A stretch of DNA of 64,000 bases from Straminergon stramineum. Its lineage: Eukaryota > Streptophyta > Bryopsida > Hypnales > Calliergonaceae. The stretch spans positions 17,362,501 through 17,426,500 of the forward strand of contig OY987268.1 in the NCBI GenBank assembly GCA_963920665.1, read 5' to 3'. This document shows, one piece after another, positions 13,089 through 25,148 of the stretch. The translations under genes and the position numbers were made by a program. The notes beneath the pieces are model-generated. The model was not told where the DNA came from and made no database searches. It saw only the letters and a program-made list of their open reading frames with translations. Positions within the stretch are counted from its first letter, which is position 1. The number at the start of each line of letters is the position of its first letter.

Positions 13089-13190
13089 CTTTGCCAATAA
13101 TTTTCATATTTTGGATCCTATTTATAGTTTTGATTTCCAAAGATTGGAATGGGTACAAAATGGATCACACCCCATTCATCCATTTTGAAT

Positions 13191-13251
13191 TTCATTTTTA
13201 TTTTTATTTTTATTTATTTTTATTTTTTTATTTTTTTATTATTATTATTTG
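13191..13251. repeat. T/A low-complexity tract
   Basis: Runs of 'ttttta' and 'tta' units, ending in an (att)n stretch. Confidence 0.85.
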
Positions 13252-13439
13252 TGTTTTTCGTCCATCCTAATTAAATAACCCTATTTACACTTAAAGGTAA
13301 ACTTTTGTTTTTAAAAAACACTTTATTTCTAACTTTTGCTCCTAAGGGGCCCCTAATAGGCTAATTTTTCTAAACTGCTATTTTTCTAAAAAGTTTTTGG
13401 TCTACACACCACCACCTTCAATGGCTATTAAAAAAATAG

Positions 13440-14358
13440 ACCTTGTAAGCAGTAGTGCATCATCTATGCAAGAGGCTAAACTTGTCTGACAAAGTGGCAA
13501 CCCTGGGTGAATTTACCCTTGGTGAAAATGCAGAAATTTTTTACTTGCCACACATGAAAAAATTTGAAAATTTTGAATTCATACTTGCAATCAGAGGTCT
13601 CAAACTAGATGGGGAGGTAGAAGAATGGAGGATCAACACAGCACAAAAGAAGGGGCTTCTTTTTACATTTACCCACAGAACACAAAATTCACTCTGCTGG
13701 TCCTACTTCGTGGGACTGTTTAGCATCCTGCATCATCCATCATGATCTCTGTCAATGCCAAGAGGAAGCTGAATTCCCGGATTCAGTTGAATGCCAAAGA
13801 AGCTGAATCTCCGGTCTTCCTGCCGTCAGTCAAGCCAACACCTGAAACGGAAGTAGCATTATTTTCAACCACTAGTTGCTAACTTTCATTCAGAACTGTC
13901 ATGCTGCACATAACTTAATAGACTTGATGGACAGTTGAGCCATTTGCACGTGATACACAAGTATCACTGTCCATTTCAAGGTAAGTTTGGGCCCATCATA
14001 GAAGGTAACTGCACCTCAAATTGGTCTGTAGAAAATGTGGATCCCTACTTCAGATGGAAAATGAAACAAGTAAAATTATAGTCAAAACGGTTAGGCAACA
14101 TAAGGGCAATAACAAGGCGGAGTTGGCAATCATTTATGGTATTGTAAAAGTGGCAGTTTTGTAAGGAGACAACTTTGGCAATGCTTTTCAATTTAACCCT
14201 TGAAGGTCTAAGAAACTCAATTTTGGATACAACACGGTATTTTTTAAGTATTTGATATAGAAGGTGAATGAATTGAGGTATAGAATAGTAACAAAAGTTT
14301 GTCTTCATTGAAAGACAAAATTTGGATCATTATAGCACCTCCTACACATCTTAGATGC

Positions 14359-14399
<41 letters not shown>

Positions 14400-15767
14400 A
14401 GTGTGTGTGTTGAACATAAGAAGGTTTAGATGTTAAAATGACATCCAAATTATGAGATCTTGATTATTGGATTAATAATCCAATAGTGTATGTCATGCCT
14501 TATGTTATTAGATACTCTATAACCACTAAAGTATCCTATAACCTAAGACCCCTTATAGAATATGTTATATATATCTATAATATAGGTATCCTATAACCAT
14601 TGAAAGTAGACTTTGTTCCTGCTCCCTCTCTATGCTCACATACTAGCTTCCCTCTACACAGCTTTGAAAAATATATGTCCTTCTTGGAATTGGCCCAAGA
14701 TATTTAGATTGCAAATCAGGTTGGTGCTAGAAGCTTGAAGAGTTCAAAATTATTGCTCCAATTATAGGATGTTTATGTCTCTACTCTATAGGTGGGTTTA
14801 CAAATTTAGGGCTGACTACTTTAGAAATTCATAGAAATCAAAATTTTAATTCAAAGATTATATTAATTTCACTCTGATTTGATTTGTGAAACATGCACAC
14901 ACCTCTAAAAAATGTGTGCCCCTCTTGAAGTCAGTCCCAAGATATTCAGATTGCAAATGAGGGTGGTAATAGGCTTGTCTACCTTAGGTAAAATGGTGTG
15001 TGTTGAGGGAACTTGAAGAACTCAAAATTACTGCTCCTGCCAATGGAAAGAGTGCCTGAATTTTGCAAAGAAGATGCCCCAGTTTCATGTTGCACTGATC
15101 ATGGATGGGAATGTTATCAATGGTGAGCTGCTCCTGAGGACTGAGTTTCTGTCATGGTCTGGAGTCAACAGCAGTTTGTGTGTCCAGTTCCTTATGTTAA
15201 GCTTGTCACTTTGAATCCTCCACATGTGTGGGTTCCAGAATCACTCAAGGCTCTGCAATTCTTCAGTGCAACATGGCTCCTTTTTGTCGTTCTCCTTGCA
15301 AATGAACTCCGTCACCTGGCTCTTCCTTCCCAATACTTTTGAGCATGTGGGAGGCCATGAATCAGTGGTGGGAATTTCACTCAACTGGCCCTGCTTTCAT
15401 GGACACAACAACTCTACAAACAGACAGAATGCTACTGTAGCTAGTTTAACCCATAGTGACCAAGGTGACCAAAATTGCTCCCACATAGTTTGGAATTGGG
15501 ATTCCAAGTGTTCTAAGTTTTGCATCCAATATCTAAAGTTAATAAAACTTGATCGGAAATTTGTGCTCTTTCTTTCTTCTAGTTTGTATAGTCAAATTTT
15601 CAGATCAATCCAAGGTGTACTGATTTTATGGGAGCCATTCAAATTTCACAGGTTCAATTTTAGTTTACCAAATTGCATTCTGATGGCTATAAAGTTGGGT
15701 TGTTTGGGGGCTTGTATCTCTTTCATCCAATGTTCATTTTCAATGAAATTTGTTGGGTTAGATTTCC
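13440..15767. other. Mixed repeat DNA with two gene-like patches
   Basis: 13.45-13.85 kb carries a 96-codon frame and then the sequence shared with 2.6 kb. 15.05-15.45 kb is less AT-rich, and a 62-codon frame there has a hydrophobic stretch (FFSATWLLFVVLLA); a longer frame (15224-15799) overlaps it. Neither matches a family I can name. Between them, 14.66-14.76 kb and 14.91-15.04 kb are diverged local duplicates (ctt..aa.t..ccaagatatt.agattgcaaat; caaaatta.tgctcc). The second copy has a 34 bp insertion. Confidence 0.35.
14362..14396. repeat. (TA)n microsatellite
   Basis: About 17 perfect TA dinucleotides, followed shortly by a (GT)5 run. Confidence 0.95.
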
Positions 15768-16022
15768 AAGGCCATATTTGTAATATTGAGACATTTTGAA
15801 GTCTCATTTTTATCCTCGACTCGAGGATAAACCATTTTATCTCTTTAGTGGTATTTTTTTATGAATAGGTAACAACACTAACTTTCAGAATTTCATTATA
15901 GAATCACTATTTGAACATGAATTATTTTTGGTCTCAATTATTATTTTTTTAAAAGATTTTTCCAATAACTAACATTCTGTCTCAAAATCTGCAAAAAGTC
16001 TCAATATAACGAATACGGCCTT
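15768..16022. mobile_element. 255 bp MITE, copy 1 (AAGGCC ends)
   Basis: The ends are imperfect terminal inverted repeats: AAGGCCATATTTGTAATATT on the left and, reversed, AAGGCCGTATTCGTTATATT on the right, both continuing into 'GAGAC'. The flanking 4 bp are TTCC on both sides. A full-length copy of exactly the same length lies in inverted orientation at 61274-61528. No coding capacity. The superfamily is not clear because 4 bp duplications are uncommon among plant MITEs. Confidence 0.82.
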
Positions 16023-19000
16023 TTCCCTTGAAAGTCTAGTTATTGTGGTAAATTTTCATATCAATTCAAGTTGTTTTGAATGTTTGAAACCATTCAAAGT
16101 TCAAAATCCAAACATTTTTGGATTACATTGAACTTCAATAGCTTGTTTTTTCTTCATATGGTGTTTGTTTCCAATAAAAAAAAATGAAAAAATTACTCAT
16201 ACTCGTCTACCATATGGGATTAACTCCTAAAGAACCAAGGCACATTTGGGGCAAAAATTGTCAAAAACTACCACTTTTTAGGGCAACAAGAAAAAAATGA
16301 AATAAAAAGTTTTTTTTTCCAAACTCAACCATAAGAATTTGTACTAGACTTATTTGGGAACACGTGGAAATTTTTAGAAACTTTGGCTGCACAAATTGAA
16401 AGATTATAATGTTTGAAGTTAGGTGAATTTTTTTTAACAACCATGCCCAACAAGGCTTGCAAACTTTAGCTCCTTCTAGAATGAGATTCTTACACTAAAC
16501 ATGGTAAATTTTTTACATATGCATCTTCTAACATATAAGCTACACACATGCCAAATTTCAAAATCATAGGAAGAGTTTTGCACATGTTATTTGAAGTTGC
16601 CTAGGCTACTTACAAAGTTCAAGGTAGCATTATTTTTTATCCAGGCTTCCAATCAGAAAATAAAGATAGATTTTCAAGAAGGGGGGATGTAGTTACAAAT
16701 TATGTCCAAATTTCATGAGCATCCAACCAAAAATGACTTCGTAGGAACCTACCTGAGATTTCTTGTGTACGTTGAACGGACAATTGGTCCTCTAGGGGTT
16801 AAAATTTTGTATCAATCTAAGAAGTTAGTTAGTGTTTGAGAAGCATTCTATACTGAATAGGGGTATTAAGGGGACCAAAAAATTAAAGGGACCTATTGTA
16901 GAAAACTATAGATGTTTGAAACATGATGTACATCCCTTAGACACTTTAATAACTATTGATATACAATGAAGGTAGATATTTATATAGTGTGAAATGTCAA
17001 TTGATTAGTATGGGTCTCCTTAATATCCCTATCTAGTGTAGTAGAAGGGGGTTCAAACTTAGATGGTTTTTTTGAAACTTTTTTTCATTTTTTGCTAGTT
17101 TTTGACATTTCACAACCATTTTGAAGAAGCACTTCGTGATTCAAATATATTTTTTCATTTGAGTGGTTTCAAAATTGAATTTCACCTTTGATGTGTTGTT
17201 ACAAAAATTTCAACATCCTTTTTCAATACTAGAACAACATAATCTTACAACCTATATGGCCAAATGACTCCAAATTTGATTCACGTCATCTACAATATGT
17301 ACACTACAAGATTGTATGGTTGAGATTTCTATACCTTAACTAGTACATTTATACCTATAACACTTTAAAAGCAATGATGTTTATGAACCCCCAAATGCTA
17401 GGAACTCTCAAGGTTTAACCCCTTTGCATCTAAATCCTTTCCTGAATTTTTGCTTATTTATATATGTATATATGGCAACATTGCAAGTGGTGGATTATCA
17501 CCCTGTTTGGGGGGAGAGGTTGCAAGAGTTGCAAGTTAATCTAGTTCAATTTCTTATGCATGACAAATCATAGGAATGCTTGCTGTGTTCTTGGTTTCCA
17601 TGGTGTATGTTGGATGAAGTCATTACATGATATTTTTTGGGATGAAAGAGTGACAAAATTTTTAATAGAGGTTGTGATAGGGGTAAATTTTTAATAGATT
17701 TACCTCAAGATTTATCTCAATTTCATCAAATTCATCATACAAAAATTGTGAATTTTTAAAAGTCAAGCATTTGTTTGGATGAATGAGAAACTTGTGCTAT
17801 GGTTACAAAAGCCCTTGGAATGTCAGAATGTTAAGGGATTAGTCCTTTTATTTCTAGCGCTTTTGGCTAGGTAATTTAGGTTGGAATGGTAATTACAAAT
17901 TTTCATATGTGGATCCTTGGTGATTGACCTTTGTGGAAGAATTTTCACATCTAAAGTGGGAGATCCATGAAGTATCCACTTATCAATTGGTTCACAATTG
18001 GGAGGAGTTTGACTTCTTGAAAAAAAATTCAGTAATTTTTGTTGAAAGAAAAATGGAATTGGCATCTAATCCAAGATGTTTCATATTTTTTTAGCTATTG
18101 TATAATTAGTCATGAATTTCAAAGATAGAATCACATAACACTCCAAAAATGTCCACTTTCTAATATGTTCAATGTTAGTTCATTGACCAATGCAATTGGT
18201 TTGTTGAAGAAAGCAATATGTACCTATATGTTAGAAAATGCATTTAGACCTTGGTCACTTTCTAAACCTTCTACTTCAATTGTACCAATTTGTGAGTATT
18301 TTGTGAATGTAAATTTCAAAAAAATTCAAGGTGCATTCATTGAGTAGTTTACACTTATGATGTGTACTTTTGCTTTTAGGATTTCTTGGTATTAAGTATT
18401 CAAGGGCTTAGTTTTCTAATGACTATACAATCTAACTCTACGTTATGCCATTTTGATTCATGATTTTGGTGGACTTTAGTACCAAAAGAGTCCAATTAAG
18501 TTGATGAAGACTTCACACATTTTCCAATTAAAGGTTGAATACCTTTGAAAACATCAAAATTTTATGCTTTAGCTCATTCTTATATTGCTATGTGCACTAC
18601 AAATTTACAATAGTGAAAGGCTTAAACTTCAATTTCCGTGTCTCTAAAATGGAAAAAATACAGTAAACCTTCAAAAAAGTACAAAAACATGTACATTGGT
18701 TATGAATTAGTTCACAATTCTAAAAGTACAAAAACATGTACAATATATGCAAGTACCCCCTATTGGTTGTGTGCAAAATAGGGTAGTATTGTGAGTGATA
18801 TTGGGAAAAATGTTCAAAATAATATGAGATATAGAATATTTTTAAGTATAATTTAAAATTTAAAATATTCTGATAAAAAAGTAACATAATCCCAAAAGTT
18901 CAAGCCAAGGAAGAGTTTTATCCAAAAGCTATGCTTAGATATTGAAATTTTTCATAAAATAAATCCTTTAACCCTTAAACGTTGGGCTGATGACCATGGA

Positions 19001-21017
19001 AATCAGCCATTCTAGAACCTTGTGACATCATCCACTTTAGAAAAACCAGAAATACTCATTGGGAGCCAAACTATTGTAGAAGATCTCCCCTTTCCACCCT
19101 CATTCCGAGGATGAATAGTTGCAATTCTATCCTACACAAGAGAATTCCTTGTTATTCATCGAACAATAATCGTCTGCCGCTTTGTTCAAGGGTTAATGTT
19201 ATTAATGTTTTGAAGATATTTATGTTATTAATCAAGGACAATGGACCATTGTTTACAACTCTAGTAAAATGGTTTTGTAGAAATGAAAATAGAATATAGA
19301 AAATAAAAACTCCATTTGTAGAGAGATGCATACTTTGCAAATATCTCCAACATAGAGATTTAGATATTTTAGATAAACTATTGCAAAAGAGGTCTAACTA
19401 AAAAAGAAAACTATTTTTTTGTAATTTTTCCTTCAAATTCATAAATTTTAGTTTTAAATAGTACAAAAAATTTCCACAACAAAGACATTAGGTACGGTCT
19501 ATTAATAGAAATGAAATGTTTTAGAAATAGATGAGAATTTTTAGGTTGAACTCGTATAACTTAATTATAAATTTTAGAGAATCCACAATCTTGAGGTATT
19601 ATCTAAATAGCTATACTTTTCTTAATGTAAAGTGTTTTGCAACTGTGAAAATATTGCCATTGCAAAGTTTCTATTTCTAGGAGAATAAATCCAAAAATAA
19701 ATACATTGTACAAAATCATATTTTATTACATTATTATATAGTTATCTTTTTAAAATTATCTTTTTTTAAGGATCAACTATATGTATTCTAAATATCTTTC
19801 TTCATAAAAAGTCCAAATTTTATCTATTGCATCTATATGATAGAATCAATAGACATTAATTACTAAATAGATGTCAAAAATACTAATAGAGACTTTTCAT
19901 TGACAAATCTTTCAAATTATTTTTCTTTTGGTATTTTCTGAACTTTTTTTTTTCATAAGATATGATTCACTACAAATTTGTTGACATTCCCTTGTAGAGT
20001 TGTGGCAATGATATATGATAACTAAGTGTTTAGAAATTGATACTACCAATGGGGTCACCCAAGCCTCTAATCATCCATGCTAATAAAAAAAAGAATATTA
20101 GCAATGAAATCAAACCTAATTATAAATTCACCCTTATTCTAAGTTTTTGAATTTAAAAAAAATGAAATTGAAATTTTCAAGAATTTTGGTAAAAAATCAA
20201 GTATATTCTATTTGTGTAATGTTTAACTCTAGAGATTCATTATTTGCGTTTCATCAAAAAATAATTCAAAAATTTTCATTTCTAGTACAAAGAGCTACAA
20301 TGAAGAAAACCTTTTCAACTATATATGACTTGTATGAGAATGTCTAGAAGAAATTTCAAAAACTTTGACCAATATATTGTCAAATATTAGTATTCCACAT
20401 GAAAATACAATATTTTTTTAAACTAGCAATTCTAGTGTTTTAGTCTTTGAATTCTATTAATAATTATTTTTGCACTATAAGGTTTCAAGATTTAAATATT
20501 TTCTAGTGAAGTATTGGGTTGAGGATTTAAAATTGAAAAAATAAAAAAAATTGATTTTCATCTTTTTAAAAATTGTGATGTGAAGTATAAGTATACACAA
20601 TATGGAATTTGAATCACGAATAGTTCTAAAATGGAATTGAAATATGACAATCTTAATGGTGAGAGTTTTATAGCAAGTAATCTACAATTGATTGAACTTT
20701 TGTTTTGAAAAATTGTGAAAATTGAGTTCATAAACAAATTCTATACAATATTTTTTCAAGAAGATGCATAAATTGCTTGCAAAATAAGACTCTTCATTGC
20801 TTTCACATAATTAATCTAAATTGAATGAATCAAATCTTTCTATATTGACATGAATATAATCTATAAGGACAAAAAAAAGTTAATTTTTTGAAATTTTGAG
20901 ATTCTTTTGCATGGAATTGCCTAGATTCAAGTATTTGAGTAAAATAATGATTGAAATAAAAATTCATAAAGTATGTTGCTTGAGGTAGATTAACTGATTT
21001 TTCTATGCAAGGGCATT
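16023..21017. other. AT-rich intergenic DNA, no gene seen
   Basis: I see no motif-bearing frame. 16.2-16.8 kb loosely resembles 0.6-1.5 kb. A short stretch at 18.65-18.75 kb reads like '...KYKNMYIGYE', faintly like a copia-type integrase tail, but without enough context to call. Identical 18 bp pieces ('aaaagtacaaaaacatgt') occur at 18676 and 18724. Confidence 0.45.
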
Positions 21018-21187
21018 GAAAGAAACACTTGCCATTTCCGGCTCAAAACAACTTTGGTATTATAGTATTTTGACATGTTGAAATAATTTTTCTTAAATGA
21101 AATAAAATGTAGAGAATTTGTAAAACATTGAGAATAGTATGCCTCTCAAAATTTAGACCTCTCAAAATTTATCTCTAAAAGTTATGA
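21018..21187 (+). repeat. Dispersed repeat, shared with 35.06-35.22 kb
   Basis: Shares 'gaaacacttgc', 'ggctcaaaa', 'gaaataatttttt.taaat.aaataaaat' and 'ttgtaaa.cattgaaaata' with 35063-35216 in the same orientation. It is non-coding and the family is unknown. Confidence 0.65.
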
Positions 21188-21504
21188 ACATAAAAACCAC
21201 AATGGAAAATACCAAGAAAAATAGAAAATGAACACTTTGATGTTTGAATTTTAGAAAATAGTAAAAAAATTCAATAATTCAAAAGAAAAAAATTCCATTT
21301 TTTCTTGACTTGAAGATTTTCCTTCTCAATCATTTTCACCTTTGGGAAAAAAATTGTGTTCTCTGTACTAGTGCAAAGGTAGTGCACTTTAAGCACATGT
21401 AGAAGGTGGACAATTTGTTATTTTAGAAAATTTCTTCATGAACTTGTATAAGTATAGGAGAATTTTTTACACACCAATTTTGAGCTTCAAATTTTTATTT
21501 TTGG

Positions 21505-21775
21505 ATAAAAAACATGGTTGTTTGCTCGAACAACTCAACAACACATACAACATCCAATATGTTTAGTAGTCTTCCTCGTCCGTCTAATAAAGTCAACTTT
21601 AAGTTTGACCTTCAAATAAAACACTTTCTATTTCCAATCTTGACATATTTGAGTTTCATTTCATTGAAGTGCCTCAATTTATTAATCACTTATTACATTT
21701 AAAATTATGGATTATAATTAAAATGAGATTTCAAATTGTCTTTATTGTTAAAGATAAAGCCTTATGTGACAAGGT
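21505..21775 (+). repeat. Dispersed repeat, inverted relative at 53.12-53.40 kb
   Basis: The copy at 53115-53400 is the reverse complement. Both carry 'catggttgtt..ctc.aacaa', 'acaacatccaa.atgtttg', 'ctaataaagcc', 'catttcattgaagtg' and 'caatttattaa'. Similarity continues into 'aagccttat'. The reading frame shared by the two copies is probably fortuitous. Confidence 0.7.
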
Positions 21776-21896
21776 TGTCTCATATATGTGACTCTTGTGT
21801 CATACTATATGTGACGTTAAATGAACAACTCAACACTTGAATTCCAAAATGCGTTTGACGGAACAACCCTGATAAAAAATAGTACTACCCCTCCCC

Positions 21897-22128
21897 CCCC
21901 CAATGGCCAAGATAGACATCCAATTAGGGGATTTTTAAAAATAGTAAAATAATTTTGAAAAATTTGAAAAAATTACTCAATGTCTGAAACTACTGCACAT
22001 ACCTTCTTTCTAAATTTCAAGCCAAACAAACAAATAATGCAAAAGTTATGAGCACAAAACCACCTGTCTAAGACCAAGAAGACAAGAAATAGGACAAGTC
22101 TTTTTTGCAATCACCCTTCAATGATTGA
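21897..22128 (+). repeat. Dispersed repeat, shared with 34.73-34.94 kb
   Basis: 'agacatccaat', 'ttttgaaaaatttgaaaa', 'gtttgaaactac', 'caaaagttatga', 'gaagacaa.aaatag.acaagt' and 'tgcaatcaccct' appear in the same order in both places. The relative order of this block and the 21.0 kb block is swapped at 34.7-35.2 kb. Confidence 0.7.
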
Positions 22129-23360
22129 AATAAAAATTATAATCTCAAAAATCTAATACATTCTTTTACCTCCAAATCTCCAATAGAAATTTCAAAAAAG
22201 AAAAAGAGTCTACTTTTGACAATCTAGGCATTTAGATGTTAATTCTCTTGATCCTATGTGATATAAGCAAGGTAAAGTGTTGGAATATGTCTTGGGGGTC
22301 ACTACATCTATAAGTAAAAAATCATGAGGGAAAAAATGTAGGGTATTAATAAAAATATTATATCTAAAAATTACAATTTTTTTAGTTGTAATGTAGGTCT
22401 CTTTCATTCTGGTTGAAAATATTGGAATACCCTTTAGAGAAATATGCGGCCTTTGTAGGGTTGTTTCACTTTTGGCATATGTGCAAATATAGGGAAATAA
22501 AAATTATTATTAATTATTATTTTTAATTCAAAAATTGCTAATCTGATGTGACTTCTGAGACAACCACATGGTACATGTTTTTTAATTATAAAAAATGAAT
22601 CTTTTTTGTTACTTTTTGTTGTATTTGCACTATTGTTGAAAGTCCAAGGGCCCTATAAAGGCCCCAAATTTTCTCTAATGCTTTTCTAGAGCCTTCCCAA
22701 ATTTTTTGCCATCACACAATTCCAATTCTTTGCAATCATTGCACACCTCTACCTCAAATTTTGATACTTTATTATTGACATGTTCTAAGTGTTTGGAAGT
22801 CTCATTGGAAGTCCACCCTTCCTTCACTTAATAAATTGGTTTGGGCTAAAGGGTGGAGATGCTCTAAGTTTCTAACATGTCCACAGTGAATATGAATGTA
22901 TAGTGCCCTTTAATAAGTCTTGCAACCCCATGTCTAATTCTCTACCAAAAAGTTTGATTACAAAACACACTCTTGGTAGGTAAATTTAGGTATTTGCTTG
23001 AGATTTTTTGCCTTGTACAAGGTGAGTTATGTACCTTGTTGTAACTCATTTCACTTTTTAAAAATATCTCTTTTTGTGAGAGGTGGTTGATTTTGAAAAC
23101 ACTATGTTGAGTTCAAAGGTAAAATGCTACACTTAAAAATTTCATTGTAGGAGATTACATGTAGTAGATATCAATTGACTTTGGAGTTGAGAGGATCAAC
23201 ATTAGTGCATGCATGCTTCTAGTGATTGTTGCTTGTAGACATTGCCTAGAAGTTTTGTGACAAAAGATTAATGTTTGTCTAGAATATTGTGTATGTGGTA
23301 TTGCTACAAGTTCTATAAGCAAACTTTGTGAAATTCTAAGTAGTGCTAGTTAACTTTGCA
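22129..23360. other. AT-rich DNA upstream of a transposase remnant
   Basis: This region probably contains the eroded body of the Tc1/mariner element whose transposase C-terminus follows, but I could not recognise its helix-turn-helix, first catalytic Asp or terminal repeats. Nothing else is supported. Confidence 0.35.
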
Positions 23361-23593
23361 CCTTGACATAATATGAAAGTCATTGACTACCAACCAAATT
23401 CTTTTGACCTCAATCCTATAGAAAACTTATGGAAGAAAGTCAAAGAAGGTGTAGATCCCATAACAAAGACCAAATGTAGACATTTGTGAATTTGACTTGG
23501 GAGGATATACCTCAAGAAAGTATCAAAAAGTGAATTCCTACAATGCCAAACCGAATTGGAGTTGTGATGGTAGCTAAAGGTGGTAGTATTTGA
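23361..23593 (+). pseudogene. Tc1/mariner-type transposase, C-terminal remnant
   Basis: Translation from 23367 reads HNMKVIDYQPNSFDLNPIE, continuing NLWKKVKEGV. This matches the Tc1 DDE_3 signature around the third catalytic acidic residue (usual pattern ..W/Y-P-x-S-P-D-L-N-P-I-E-N-x-W); the Glu in 'NPIE' would be the catalytic one. After an apparent one-base frameshift near 23480, the next frame gives TWEDIPQESIKK, a stop, then IPTMPNRIGVVMVAKGG, matching the family's C-terminal 'W..IP.E.i..L..SMP.Ri..V....G' block. The upstream two thirds are not recognisable, so it is dead. The IENLW form belongs to Tc1-like DD34E elements, whereas typical plant mariner-like elements are DD39D. Confidence 0.75.
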
Positions 23594-24149
23594 TGGTAGT
23601 GTATATACCACTTTGATGCAAAGTAGTTGCTAATGAACAAGACATAATGTAAAATTCATGTTATAGTAGGCTTCTATAGTACTAGAGCTTTCTAATGATA
23701 CCCTATTTGACAACATTTGTTAATTTTTTTTCTATAATTGGGCTTGTTTCTCTTTGCCTTAAATGTTTATGAAAGAAAATTGAAGAATCACATGGAGGAA
23801 AATTTTACCTACATAATGTGAGTCTTTGTAACATGAAAGATGTGAACAATGATATTTCCTAAATACTTGTGCAATCAAATCTTAAAAAATCATCACATAT
23901 ATTTTTCAATTAATTATTATGTAAGGCCATGAAAAACTAATAAAATAATTCACCAAAAATGGAGTTCCTAATTTTTGACATTAAAATTTCATATGTTGAT
24001 TAAGGTTCCATAAAGCAATAGATTTAATAGGATAGTTTTGATAGAGTATTTTTAAAATGGAGTCAAAAAGAAAAAATTTGAAGGGCTTCATAGTAGGGTT
24101 GCAAGACTTATTGGAGGATATTGTACAGTACGTAGTTAGTGCACCCTAC
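23594..24149. other. AT-rich DNA, nothing recognised
   Basis: A spacer between the transposase remnant and the GC-richer island. No inverted repeat with a TA duplication could be paired by eye. Confidence 0.45.
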
Positions 24150-24568
24150 CAACCAATTAAAGGCCAATGTCAAAACTAATTTCCAGAAGGCAGAAACGTG
24201 CCCCCCATGTTGTTCACAAGCCCACTGAAAATTTTACCTGCCAAGAATTCCAATTCTCCTCGTGCAACTGCTGCACACTTCCATGGAAAAATTCCGATAT
24301 CCCCACATCATTTGTTCCTGGTTGGCCGATTCTAAGTGCATGGAAGCGAGCCTGGAAGTCCGCTCTTCTCAATACCGTACTGTAGATATAATCAAACATT
24401 CGGTCTCCGAGAATGGAGATTCTCGGCTCGAACCTGTGTGTCCTCTCCGAACTTAAATCTATCGTTACTTTGTAGTTTTGTACAACCTACCAATGAAAGG
24501 CATCTAGCAGAATCTGGTTCCACCTAAGGCTGCAATGCGATGCTTGGTGTTGAGGCAGATTCTTAAAA

Positions 24569-24576
24569 TGGGCCCA
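24569..24576 (+). promoter_or_regulatory. TGGGCCCA site II-type element
   Basis: A palindromic TGGGCCCA contains the TGGGCC/GGCCCA core bound by plant TCP factors and common in promoters of housekeeping genes. It lies 20 bp upstream of a TATA box, a sensible arrangement. Confidence 0.5.
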
Positions 24577-24595
24577 GGAGCAAGACCAAGAATAT

Positions 24596-24603
24596 TATAT
24601 AAG
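24596..24603 (+). promoter_or_regulatory. TATA box of putative island gene
   Basis: TATATAAG follows the TGGGCCCA element and precedes a GC-rich leader-like segment. Transcription would be expected to start near 24.63 kb. A 191-codon frame across this leader (24535-25110) has no conserved features and starts upstream of the TATA box, so it is not taken as a protein. Confidence 0.45.
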
Positions 24604-25148
24604 AGAGGACGAATGGGAGGCCCTTCAAAAGACCGTCCCCGAAGCAGGAGAGCAGGAGGGTGGGGTCCAAGGACCACGCTGCTGGCTCCCTTTAAAACGG
24701 GAGCTTCAGCGACTTCATTCTCAGGTTCCAGGCCACCAAGAAGTTGTCTCTTGTCTCTTGTCGCTTGTCGCATCACTCGTTTTAGCCGTGTTTTGTTGGA
24801 GGGACCCGGTCCGCTCCTGGGCCAGCACTCCCCTTGTCTTGTGACCCAACCTCTTCTTCACTCGGGCTGCAAGAGGGTGTCTGCTTTGCTTACCCAGAGC
24901 CTTAGCAAAGAGAGTCAGTCTGTGTTTCGGATTGTGTTTCGGGCTGTGGTTGAGTACACCAACTCGTTGAAATATTGTTACATTTGCTGCCAGTTTGGTG
25001 TCTACTCCTTTAGGATTGATGAAGAATTTGGTTTTGTATCAGCGAATGTATCCCTCGGACTCTGGGTTGGCTTTCTGGTCAGTTGGCTGGGAATTTGGTT
25101 TCAGATATGAGTGAATGACAACGAGAGAGAGCACGCTTGAATGCGTGC

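Noticed and set aside
18520..18770. Copia-type integrase/RT fragment ('KYKNMYIGYE')
   Set aside because: One short similarity, interrupted by stops, with no other retroelement motif around it.
24535..25110. 191-codon frame as the island's protein
   Set aside because: It starts upstream of the TATA box, is Arg/Gly/Pro-rich from GC bias, and shows no conserved motif. It is better explained as promoter plus leader.
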